49,351 bases of DNA from NCBI GenBank assembly GCA_023954815.1, contig JAGSHB010000022.1, forward strand, positions 1-49,351. Direction: 5' to 3'. Under the pieces are notes generated by a model. The model was not told the origin of the DNA and did not search any database. It saw only the letters and a program-made list of their open reading frames with translations. Positions 8,660 through 20,970 of this stretch are shown piece by piece (position 1 is the first letter of the stretch; every line of letters begins with the position of its first letter). The position numbers were made by a program, and so were the translations under genes. The stretch comes from Myxococcales bacterium. GTDB taxonomy: Bacteria; Myxococcota_A; UBA9042.

Positions 8660-9250
8660 CTATTTCAGGCGTTTGAGTGCCGTGAGGGCTGCGTCGGCAT
8701 GCTCGTTGGGCGAGAGTGATTGTCCATCGGCGGGGAAACGCTCGACCACGGCGCCGGTTGGGTCGAGCACCAGGGTGATGCGGCTGGCGAAGGGTTGCGC
8801 TCCGAGGCGAATCACCCCGTAGTGCAGCGCAAGCGCCTTGTCGCCATCGCTCCACAGCGGATAGTTCAGGCGCTCCTTGGTATGAAATGCACGGTTGGCC
8901 TCAGCGCTGTCGAAGCTGACCCCGTAGACAGCGACGCCCATGGACGAAAATGCAGCGATCTGGTCGCGGAACCCGCGACTTTCTAGCGTTCAGCCGCTGG
9001 TTTGGGCTTTGGGATAGAACCACAACACCGACCAATGTCCGACGAGTGCCTCGTGAGACACCTTCGCGCCGTGGTGGTCGACGACGTCGGCGAAGAGGGA
9101 GCCTTTGACCGCTGTGCTTGGGCCGCGCTTGGGAACGGTGCACGCAACCGCAACGAGCATGGCTGCCGCGAGCATGATGTGGCTGACAAGCGACCGGGCC
9201 CTGCTGGCGGTCAAGAGCGAGGGGGCTAGGGAACGAGGGTAGATATTCAT
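8660..9250 (-). CDS. Peroxiredoxin, probable selenoprotein (in-frame TGA = Sec)
   Basis: Two open stretches (9250-8993 and 8989-8660) are in the same frame, separated only by a TGA at 8992-8990. Read through, they give a 196-residue AhpC/TSA peroxiredoxin of the Bcp type: an N-terminal hydrophobic signal (possible relaxed lipobox ending VAC, Cys37), the core strand SVLWFYPKAQTSG, Sec at residue 87, then TLESRGFRDQIAAF and GVAVYGVSFDS. In Bcp proteins the peroxidatic Cys occupies exactly this place (PGCT followed by GFRD), so TGA replaces the catalytic Cys codon. No resolving Cys follows, which implies a 1-Cys type mechanism. A SECIS-like hairpin begins 10 nt after the TGA. It would reduce peroxides, probably outside the cytoplasm. 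The start is uncertain (ATG 9250 or 9175; neither has a strong ribosome site). A nonsense mutation is the alternative. Confidence 0.8.
8963..8979 (-). promoter_or_regulatory. Candidate bacterial SECIS element
   Basis: On the minus strand the TGA (8992-8990) is followed by 10 nt and then a perfect hairpin, GTCGCGG-GTT-CCGCGAC (7-bp stem, 3-nt loop containing G and U). Bacterial SECIS elements sit just downstream of the Sec UGA, with a short stem and a G/U-containing apical loop read by SelB. The spacing and size here match that layout closely. The stem also encodes protein (SRGFRD), as is usual for bacterial SECIS. Confidence 0.7.
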
Positions 9251-9442
9251 GGCGTTAGTGTACCAGGAACGCCGATGGATTCCGCGGATTCGGTGGTGAG
9301 ATCGTCAGTGGGTCTTCGGCGCGCTCACCAAATGCACGGTAATTCAAGTAGATCAGATGGCTGTGTCGTGGCCACTTGACGATTTCCGAGCGCGATCAGA
9401 CCGTGCGCCCGTGGCCCATCCTCGGGCCCGCAAGGAGTGGCC

Positions 9443-12058
9443 ATGTGTGGTGTCATCGGTCTCGTTTATGAGCATCATCGCAGCGACCTCGGTAGAATCG
9501 CCGGTGAGTTGCTCAAAACCTTGGAATACCGAGGGTATGACTCGACGGGCGGCGCCATCCAAGGCGATGACGTTAGCGTGGATCTGCGGAAAGGCGTTGG
9601 TGCGCCCAGTGTGATGGCCGACAAACTCGGTATCACCAGCCTCGGCGGACGGATCTTCTGTGGCCAGGTGCGCTGGGCAACCTTTGGCGCGGTGGATGAC
9701 GCCAACGCACAGCCCCACGTCGTTCGGTGCAAGTCCTTCCTGTACGGGGCGCACAACGGTAACGTGACCAACAGTGATGAGCTGAAGGCGTGGCTGACGA
9801 GTGAAGGCCACGACGTAAAAAGCGACAATGACGGTGAGATGGTCGTGCACACCATCGAGCATTGCTTCGAGGGGCTGCTGTCTCAGGAAACCGAGGCTCA
9901 CCGCGAGCTACCTGACGTGCGTAAGCGTGTCATGCGGGCAGCCATCGCCTCGGCGTCTCAGCGACTGCAGGGCAGCTTTGCGGCCGTCATTGTCGACCCA
10001 AAAGTGCGGACGGCGTGGGCTATCAAGCTCGGTTCGAGCCTGTATTGCGGCGTTGGCACATCCGAAGTCGGCGGTCGTTTTGTCATCGCGTCGAGTGATT
10101 TGTCGTCGGTGCTCAAGCTCACCCGCGTGGTACTGCCGATGGTCGAGGGCGAGTTCGTTGAGATGAGCGCCACCGGTCACCAAATGTACGGCATCACCGG
10201 CGGCGGCGAAGGTGTTCAGCCGCTGGATCGCGAGCCGGTTCGCAGTCGCCTGCAGGCGGCCGATATCGGGCTGACCCCGCCCTTTGAGACCTTCATGGAT
10301 CAGGAGATCGCCGCACAGGAGGGCACGGTTCGCGATGTGGTGCGTCTGTTGCTCGGCGGCTCCGAGTTCACCCGTTCGCTCAGTGAGCTTTTTGAGGCTG
10401 TGACCGACAAGGACGTGGCGCAGCTGCAGGCGGGAATCGATGGGCTGCGCAGCCTCACCGACGATGGCGAGCTCCGAGATGGCTTCCGAAAGCTGGCGGA
10501 TGGCCCCGCCTTTCAGCGCCTGGTGCAGTCTGTTCCAGCGGGCGTAAGAGCCGAAGCGCTGCGCGGTGGTGCAGACGCGCTTTTGTCCGCGGAGGCGGGA
10601 TTCCTGGGCGATTTGCTGCCCATGGCCCGCCATGAAGCGGACCGGGTGTCCGTGCGGCTACTCGATTGTGTGCTTGAGCGCGCGGATGTTCGGGAGTGGT
10701 CAGCGGCCGTCGACGCCTTCGTCGAGCGCTGCATCTCCGCGATTGAGCAACGTGGCCGGCTGTACGTCGTCTGCTGTGGCTCGAGCTTTCACGCCGCAAA
10801 GGCGGGTGCTGTGTTCTTCAACGCCATCGCACGGTGTGAGCTGCTTGCGGTGTTGCCGGGCGAATTCCGTGGCCAGCATGCGCGCAGTCTTCAGGACGGA
10901 GACGTGGTGCTCGCCGTGAGCCAGAGCGGCGAGACGAAAGATCTCATCGACGTACTCAACGACGTCATCGCTGGACCGGAGAAGGTCAGCTGCATGGGGC
11001 TGGTCAACAACGTCAATTCGACGCTGGGTCAGGAGAAGGCGGAGGTCGTCATTCCGTTGCGCTGTGGGCCCGAGATCGCGGTACCTGCGACCAAGAGCTT
11101 CATGAACCAGGTGGCTGTGTTTTACGGTCTCGCTATTCGGTTGGGTGCTGCCCGCGTCAATGCTGGTCATCTGTCAGGTGAGGCGCGCGCCGAGATGAAC
11201 ACAGACGTGACCGCACGCGTCGCCAAGCTGCCGAGCTTGCCGGACTTGCTGCGCGCGACATTCGAGAGCACCGACGCGGCGATCGAGGAGGCGGCGCAGC
11301 TGTTGTACCTCAAGCCGTCGATGCACCTGCTGGCGATTCGGCATATCGCCGTGGCCAAGGAAGGCGCGCTGAAGATCCGCGAGGTGGTGCTCAATCATGC
11401 TGAGGGATTTGAGGGCTCGGAGTTCAAGCACGGTCCGAACACGATTTTGGGCAAGAACACGATATGGGGACCGCGACAGGTTCAACGTCTGCTGCAGTCC
11501 ACCGGGCACGCGATTGACGCTGTGGCTGAGAGGGCTGCGGATGGTCGCCTGAGTCCGAAGTCGGCGCGGCGCGTGGCCCGCGCGGTGTCGGATGCGCTGT
11601 TCAGCCCGGAAGGAAGTTTCGCGCTGGCGGACGATGAACGCGCGCTGCTCGACAAGATCTTCGATCGCGATGCGGCGCTCAATACACTCGATAGCGACTA
11701 CCCGCTGGTGTTCATCACCGGGCCCGACGAGCGCGACGTCTTGCTGGCTGTGTCACAGATCAACACGCACAAAATCCGCGGCGCGTGCACGGTGGTCATC
11801 GCTGAAGATCACCCCGCGCTCCAGACCGCCGCGAGCAAAGCGCCGGCGGATAACCCCGGCTATCGGCACGTGACCATCACGCTGCCGCGCACCGACGACA
11901 CGCTGATGACCCCGTTTTCCGCGACGTTGGTGCTGCAACGGCTCGCGCTCAAGATGAGCCTGCTGAAGATGCACCACCTCGACCGACTCGGGATGGAAGG
12001 CCACGGTGTGCACCCCGACGTGCCGAAGAATGTGAGCAAGTCGATTACGGTCGACTAG
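9443..12058 (+). CDS. glmS: GlmS-like glutamine amidotransferase / double SIS-domain protein (871 aa)
   Basis: The ATG at 9443 follows AAGGAG and gives MCGVIG, so after Met removal Cys1 is the N-terminal nucleophile of a class II glutaminase. The in-frame GTG at 9437 would bury it. The glutaminase domain (2 to about 245) has YRGYDSTGG and HNGNVTN. SIS domain 1 has CCGSSFHAAKAG and AVSQSGETKDL (442-500). SIS domain 2 has AKEGALKIREVVLNHAEGFEG and EFKHGP (638-665). The C-terminus, DVPKNVSKSITVD, matches the GlmS end. Known GlmS (about 609 aa) makes glucosamine-6-phosphate from fructose-6-phosphate and glutamine. This one has about 260 extra residues: one insert between the glutaminase and SIS1 (about 305-435) and one inside SIS2 (about 672-752). 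The same reaction is likely but unproven. Its TAG stop lies inside repeat copy A. Confidence 0.85.
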   Translation: MCGVIGLVYEHHRSDLGRIAGELLKTLEYRGYDSTGGAIQGDDVSVDLRKGVGAPSVMADKLGITSLGGRIFCGQVRWATFGAVDDANAQPHVVRCKSFLYGAHNGNVTNSDELKAWLTSEGHDVKSDNDGEMVVHTIEHCFEGLLSQETEAHRELPDVRKRVMRAAIASASQRLQGSFAAVIVDPKVRTAWAIKLGSSLYCGVGTSEVGGRFVIASSDLSSVLKLTRVVLPMVEGEFVEMSATGHQMYGITGGGEGVQPLDREPVRSRLQAADIGLTPPFETFMDQEIAAQEGTVRDVVRLLLGGSEFTRSLSELFEAVTDKDVAQLQAGIDGLRSLTDDGELRDGFRKLADGPAFQRLVQSVPAGVRAEALRGGADALLSAEAGFLGDLLPMARHEADRVSVRLLDCVLERADVREWSAAVDAFVERCISAIEQRGRLYVVCCGSSFHAAKAGAVFFNAIARCELLAVLPGEFRGQHARSLQDGDVVLAVSQSGETKDLIDVLNDVIAGPEKVSCMGLVNNVNSTLGQEKAEVVIPLRCGPEIAVPATKSFMNQVAVFYGLAIRLGAARVNAGHLSGEARAEMNTDVTARVAKLPSLPDLLRATFESTDAAIEEAAQLLYLKPSMHLLAIRHIAVAKEGALKIREVVLNHAEGFEGSEFKHGPNTILGKNTIWGPRQVQRLLQSTGHAIDAVAERAADGRLSPKSARRVARAVSDALFSPEGSFALADDERALLDKIFDRDAALNTLDSDYPLVFITGPDERDVLLAVSQINTHKIRGACTVVIAEDHPALQTAASKAPADNPGYRHVTITLPRTDDTLMTPFSATLVLQRLALKMSLLKMHHLDRLGMEGHGVHPDVPKNVSKSITVD

Positions 12059-12226
12059 CAACGTGCGGCGTAATTAAAATTACTGTCGCAGCACGCTGCT
12101 AGTATTCTTTTCAATTTGGGGGCTACGAGCGCCCCCAGTCGCGGCGAGCCGCGAATTCCCCATCCCAGCAGGCTGCGGCCCGTGGCGTCCTTTTCCGAAA
12201 AGTTGCGAAAAAGCGCAGTCTGCTAG
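12055..12226 (+). repeat. 172-bp CTAG-bounded multi-hairpin repeat, copy A
   Basis: This copy begins with the CTAG that contains the glmS stop and ends with CTAG at 12223-12226. It contains, in order: a 48-nt hairpin (12055-12102) whose arms CTAGCAACGTGC and GCACGCTGCTAG close over the palindrome GTAATT-AA-AATTAC; a GGGGGC/GCCCCC hairpin (12118-12136); CGCGGC-GA-GCCGCG (12140-12153); CTTTT-CCG-AAAAG (12190-12202); and the tail GAAAAAGCGCAGTCTGCTAG. It is homologous over its full length to copy B at 30922-31093, in the opposite orientation. It lies between the convergent genes glmS and glnS, where a bidirectional terminator would be expected. Confidence 0.9.
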
Positions 12227-12252
12227 CAGCGCCTCAAGAGTGGTGGACGGGG

Positions 12253-14553
<2,301 letters not shown>

Positions 14554-14852
14554 TTTGCGGACTCCTGGGGCTGCTGCCGCGATTGGGCTTGTTGCAGGGA
14601 TGAGGTTTGTTGCGAACGTCGGCTGCTAGGTCAAGGGCGGAGGGAACAATGCACGGACTGGCGCGTCTTCGCTGCTCACGACGAGATCGCGTGCGTAGGC
14701 TTCAGTAGGTGCCAGGCGTTTCACGAAAGTCTGAATTTCTGGGGTTTGCGAATGAATCTTGCAGCGACTGCAAAATAAAACCGACGATTTTTGCGCTGGC
14801 CAGCGTCGTAGAGGGTGAGTTTCGGCAATCGAGCCGACGGAGGACCCCCAAT
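14554..14852. other. Gap holding the left end of the transposase unit
   Basis: This 299-bp space lies between the divergent glnS start and the transposase start. The left inverted end at 14707-14728 divides it into glnS upstream sequence and transposase leader. GGAGGA at 14839-14844 is the ribosome site for the transposase. No other gene is visible. Confidence 0.6.
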
Positions 14853-15797
14853 ATGCGACTCGAACGCGGACCACATCCACGCGCACTTTTTGAAATCACA
14901 ACCCGGACCACCGACGGCCAGATGCTATGTCGACCCAGCGAAGAGGTGAATCGACAGATTATCGGCGTCATGGCCGTCGCACAGGCGCAAAATGACATTC
15001 AGGTTCACGGCTTCGCGTTTCTGTCCAATCACTATCACATGCTGATTTCCGCCAAGGACGCTGCCGAGAAGTCTCAGTTCATCGGGTTCGTCAACTGCAA
15101 TATCACGAAGAAACTCAATCATATCAATGAACGCCAAGGTTCGAGCTGGGCGCGGCGTTTCACTGAAGTGCCCGTCACCGAAGATGAATTTACGCAGACC
15201 TGGCGGCTGCGGTACCTGCTATCCCAGGGCGTGAAGGAGAACCTAGTGCCCGTCGTCGAGGATTGGCCGGGCGCGACTTCCACGCCGTGGCTGCTGCACG
15301 GTAAGCGGATTTATGGCGTTTGGACGAACCTGTCCCAGCGAAATCGGGCTGAGAATCGGAAGGGATTTGTTGAGATTCCAGGGGAATTCGACACCGTTGT
15401 GGAGCTGAAGATGACGGTGCTGCCGTGCTGGGCGCATCTACCGCCGAATGAGTGGCGGCAGCGGGTGTGGGCCCTCGTGGAGAGCATTAATCTGGAGGCG
15501 GCCGAGGCACGGCGGCTGAGTGGGTCGAGTGTGCTTGGGGTTGCTGCGGTGCTTGCGATGAGCCCGTTTTGCCGGGGTAAGCGCATGAAGAGGAAGCGAA
15601 TGCCCCTTGTGCACGCTCCAAATAGGGCAGTGCGAGACCGGTATATCGCCGTTCGCCGCGAGATGATTGCCGCGTACAGGGAGGCGTCTTATCGCTTCCG
15701 GAATGGCGAGTGGGATGTGGAGTTTCCCGCCGGCATGTTCCGGCCTGCTGGCGGCTTCGTCGGCGGCTGCGATAATCGGACGCTAGACTCTTGGTAG
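14853..15797 (+). CDS. Y1 (HUH) transposase, RAYT/TnpA-REP type
   Basis: The ATG at 14853 has GGAGGA 8 nt upstream, giving 314 aa; a longer in-frame GTG start (14709) would lie inside the left repeat and is rejected. The domain shows the metal-binding HUH motif in FLSNHYHML (His60, His62) and a candidate catalytic Tyr121 in RLRYLLSQG, followed by a WPG segment typical of RAYT proteins (the family pattern is roughly Y..NPV.AGLV..P..W). The C-terminal 120 residues are basic (KRMKRKRMPL) and could bind the REP hairpin. RAYTs cleave single-stranded hairpins and are thought to disperse REP sequences. The gene appears intact, with no frameshift. Confidence 0.85.
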   Translation: MRLERGPHPRALFEITTRTTDGQMLCRPSEEVNRQIIGVMAVAQAQNDIQVHGFAFLSNHYHMLISAKDAAEKSQFIGFVNCNITKKLNHINERQGSSWARRFTEVPVTEDEFTQTWRLRYLLSQGVKENLVPVVEDWPGATSTPWLLHGKRIYGVWTNLSQRNRAENRKGFVEIPGEFDTVVELKMTVLPCWAHLPPNEWRQRVWALVESINLEAAEARRLSGSSVLGVAAVLAMSPFCRGKRMKRKRMPLVHAPNRAVRDRYIAVRREMIAAYREASYRFRNGEWDVEFPAGMFRPAGGFVGGCDNRTLDSW

Positions 15798-15826
15798 CTT
15801 TTCAACGTCGTCATCGCTGAAACGTG

Positions 15827-15905
15827 CATCTGCAGCCTAAGCGCTGCTTCGGTTCGAGGAAATCCCCAACAAGCCAATTTCGCGACGCAGCCCAGGCTGC
15901 AGATG
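15827..15905. repeat. 12-bp inverted repeat downstream of the transposase
   Basis: CATCTGCAGCCT (15827-15838) and AGGCTGCAGATG (15894-15905) are perfect inverted copies 55 bp apart. Inner segments (GCTGC / GCAGC) can extend the pairing. The structure starts 29 bp after the transposase stop and could be part of the mobile unit or a transcript-end structure. No T-run follows. Confidence 0.55.
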
Positions 15906-16053
15906 TCGAGCTATGCTCGGTCTCTTTGTTAGAGAGGGCGTTTCGTGAAACGCCTGGCACCTAATGAGGCACCTAATGAGGCAGACCAAATGCGAGTGCC
16001 GTCTTGCTGGCCACCGGACGCCACTGCTAGTCTCCACCGACTAGGAGGGCCCC

Positions 16054-17013
16054 TTGCGCGTGCTCGTCACCGGCGGCGCCGGCTTCATCGGATCACACTG
16101 CTGCGAAGCACTCACCGAATCCGGCCATGAGGTGGTCGCGTTTGACTGCTTCACTCCATTTTATGACCCGGCCCTCAAGCACCGAAACATCTCGGAGGCC
16201 ATAGCGCGATCCGGCGGACACCTCTCCCTCATCAAGGGCGATGTCCTCACCCCCAACGACCTCGCACGCGCATTCGCAGCAGGCCCATTCGACTGCGTCA
16301 TCCACCTAGCCGCCAGCGTTGGCGTTCGGCCTTCTACCGAGCAACCCGCCGCATACATGCGCAACAACGTCGAAGGCACCGCCAGCCTCTTGGCCGCGAT
16401 GACCGCCCACGCTTGCAACCGCCTAGTCTTTGCATCGTCCTCCTCGGTTTACGGCGACACAGCAACAGCCCCATTCGCCGAACACGAAGCCGCCGATCTG
16501 CCTGTCAGCCCGTACGCCGCAAGCAAGCGAGCCGCCGAACTACTCTGCCACAGTTGGCACGCCCTCCACGGTACAGACGTTTTCGCCCTCCGCTTCTTCA
16601 CGGTCTATGGGCCGAGGCAACGCCCCGAGATGGCCTTCCACAAGTTCGCCACCGCCATGGCTCGCGACGAACCGATCACCATGTACGGCGACGGCTCATC
16701 GAGCCGGGACTACACCTACGTCGGGGATATCGCGTCAGCCGTCGTCACCGCTGCGGAACGCGCGCGCGGCTTTGAGTTGATCAACGTCGGAGGGGACCGA
16801 GAAATCAGCCTCTCAGCGGTGATTGAGCTGTTGGGGCAAGCCCTAGGCACGACCCCTCTCATCGACCGGCGAGCCCGCTCCGCCGGAGACGTGCGCCAGA
16901 CATCCGCCGACATCTCCAGAGCTCAAGCGCTGCTCGATTACGCCCCTCAAAAGTCTTTGACCGCCGGATTGGCTGAATTTGCAGCTTGGTTCGCAGAACA
17001 CGGCGTCCACTGA
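16054..17013 (+). CDS. NAD-dependent sugar-nucleotide epimerase (SDR family)
   Basis: The TTG at 16054 is the likely start: AGGAGG lies 6 nt upstream and the product then begins directly with MRVLVTGGAGFIGSHCCEA, the Rossmann glycine motif (GxxGxxG). The protein is 319 aa, a normal length for extended SDR epimerases. The catalytic residues are visible as SSSSVYG (Ser) and YAASKRAAE (YxxxK), followed by RFFTVYGPRQRPEMAFHKF, which is typical of UDP-glucuronate 4-epimerases and related GalE-like enzymes. The expected role is epimerisation of a UDP-sugar for cell-surface polysaccharide. The exact substrate cannot be told from sequence. No other polysaccharide gene is adjacent. Confidence 0.85.
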   Translation: MRVLVTGGAGFIGSHCCEALTESGHEVVAFDCFTPFYDPALKHRNISEAIARSGGHLSLIKGDVLTPNDLARAFAAGPFDCVIHLAASVGVRPSTEQPAAYMRNNVEGTASLLAAMTAHACNRLVFASSSSVYGDTATAPFAEHEAADLPVSPYAASKRAAELLCHSWHALHGTDVFALRFFTVYGPRQRPEMAFHKFATAMARDEPITMYGDGSSSRDYTYVGDIASAVVTAAERARGFELINVGGDREISLSAVIELLGQALGTTPLIDRRARSAGDVRQTSADISRAQALLDYAPQKSLTAGLAEFAAWFAEHGVH

Positions 17014-17114
17014 GCAGCCCTCTCGCGACCTTTTTCATCCCAAAATTGATCCAACGTCCACACACGTGCCACGGAGTAATAACCGTGAAGGCACGCTAAT
17101 TGTGGGGGACGAAC

Positions 17115-17648
17115 ATGCGACGTCAGTTGATTGGAATCGTTGTGGGAGTTGCAGCTATCGCCATCGCCGCGGCGGTGGGGGCCAAGCCCAAACCTCGGAA
17201 TGCCTCGCTGGATGCGGCGCTGCAATCACAGGCGGCTGTCCGCACCATGAGTCAGCGCCTCAAAGACGCCAGAGTGGACTACGAGCAAGCACGCAAAGCA
17301 GGCGACATCGGCAAGATGAACTGCGTCTCAGAGCCGTTGAAGCTGCTGCAGTCAGTCACAAAACTCGCTCAGCTCAGCCTTGTCGATCTGCAAGGGGCGC
17401 AGGCACGTCGGCGCAAGAAGCAGGTCAAGCGCGAGTATATCAAAATATCGACCCTGCTGAGCAAAGCGGAAACCTACTACGGCCAACTTAAGGGCTGCAG
17501 TATGGGCCACGGCACCACGGTTCCAACGGGCGTTCAGATCGAGAAGAAGGTTTCGCCGGGAATCCCCAAAGTTAACGCGTCAGAAGGCCTGACAAAGATG
17601 CCGGCCACGCGCGGCTACGTCTCGTCGGTGAGTCCGTTCTACAACTGA
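17115..17648 (+). CDS. Small secreted protein of unknown function
   Basis: The ATG at 17115 is preceded by GGGGGA. The 177-aa product starts with a clear signal peptide (MRRQLIGIVVGVAAIAIAAAVGA), with cleavage likely before KPKPRN. The mature part is basic and mostly helical (residues of about 45-130 look like a helical bundle: MSQRLKDARVDYEQARKAGD, KLAQLSLVDLQGAQARRRKK). It has two Cys (in MNCVSEP and KGCSMGH) that could form a disulfide, and a Gly/Pro/Val-rich tail. I do not recognise the family. It is convergent with carB, 45 bp apart. Confidence 0.75.
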   Translation: MRRQLIGIVVGVAAIAIAAAVGAKPKPRNASLDAALQSQAAVRTMSQRLKDARVDYEQARKAGDIGKMNCVSEPLKLLQSVTKLAQLSLVDLQGAQARRRKKQVKREYIKISTLLSKAETYYGQLKGCSMGHGTTVPTGVQIEKKVSPGIPKVNASEGLTKMPATRGYVSSVSPFYN

Positions 17649-17693
17649 TTGTCGCGAGCCGGCCCCCCGCTTCTATCCCGGAAATTCAGTCCG

Positions 17694-20891
<3,198 letters not shown>

Positions 20892-20970
20892 GATCCCTCT
20901 GCTTGTCGACGGCGTGACGCCGGGAGCCGGATGTCAGCAATAAGCCGATTATTATAGGCTGTTTGCTGGT

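Larger units (their letters stand above)
14707..15962 (+). mobile_element. REP-associated tyrosine transposase unit
   Basis: The transposase gene lies between a 22-bp perfect inverted repeat. The left end at 14707-14728 begins AGGTGCCAGGCG, and the right end at 15941-15962 finishes CGCCTGGCACCT. The right end also forms a perfect 18-bp palindrome, GGCGTTTC-GT-GAAACGCC (15937-15954). Tyrosine-HUH transposases recognise hairpins of this kind, and a single gene between inverted REP-like sequences is the usual organisation of RAYT loci. A 12-bp direct duplication, GGCACCTAATGA, follows at 15956-15979. The unit sits between glnS and the epimerase gene and appears not to interrupt a gene. Confidence 0.75.

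Noticed and set aside
8478-8855. N-terminal extension of the 7836 membrane protein
   Set aside because: It overlaps the end of the peroxiredoxin and is low-complexity Arg/Pro sequence. A strong ribosome site precedes 8477.
8660-9250. Peroxiredoxin as a pseudogene with a nonsense codon
   Set aside because: The TGA replaces the catalytic Cys codon exactly, the frame continues without shift, and a SECIS-like hairpin follows. A selenoprotein explains all three; the pseudogene reading explains none.
9251-9442. glmS ribozyme or other riboswitch upstream of the GlmS-like gene
   Set aside because: The 192-bp leader shows no recognisable ribozyme core. glmS ribozymes are typical of Firmicutes.
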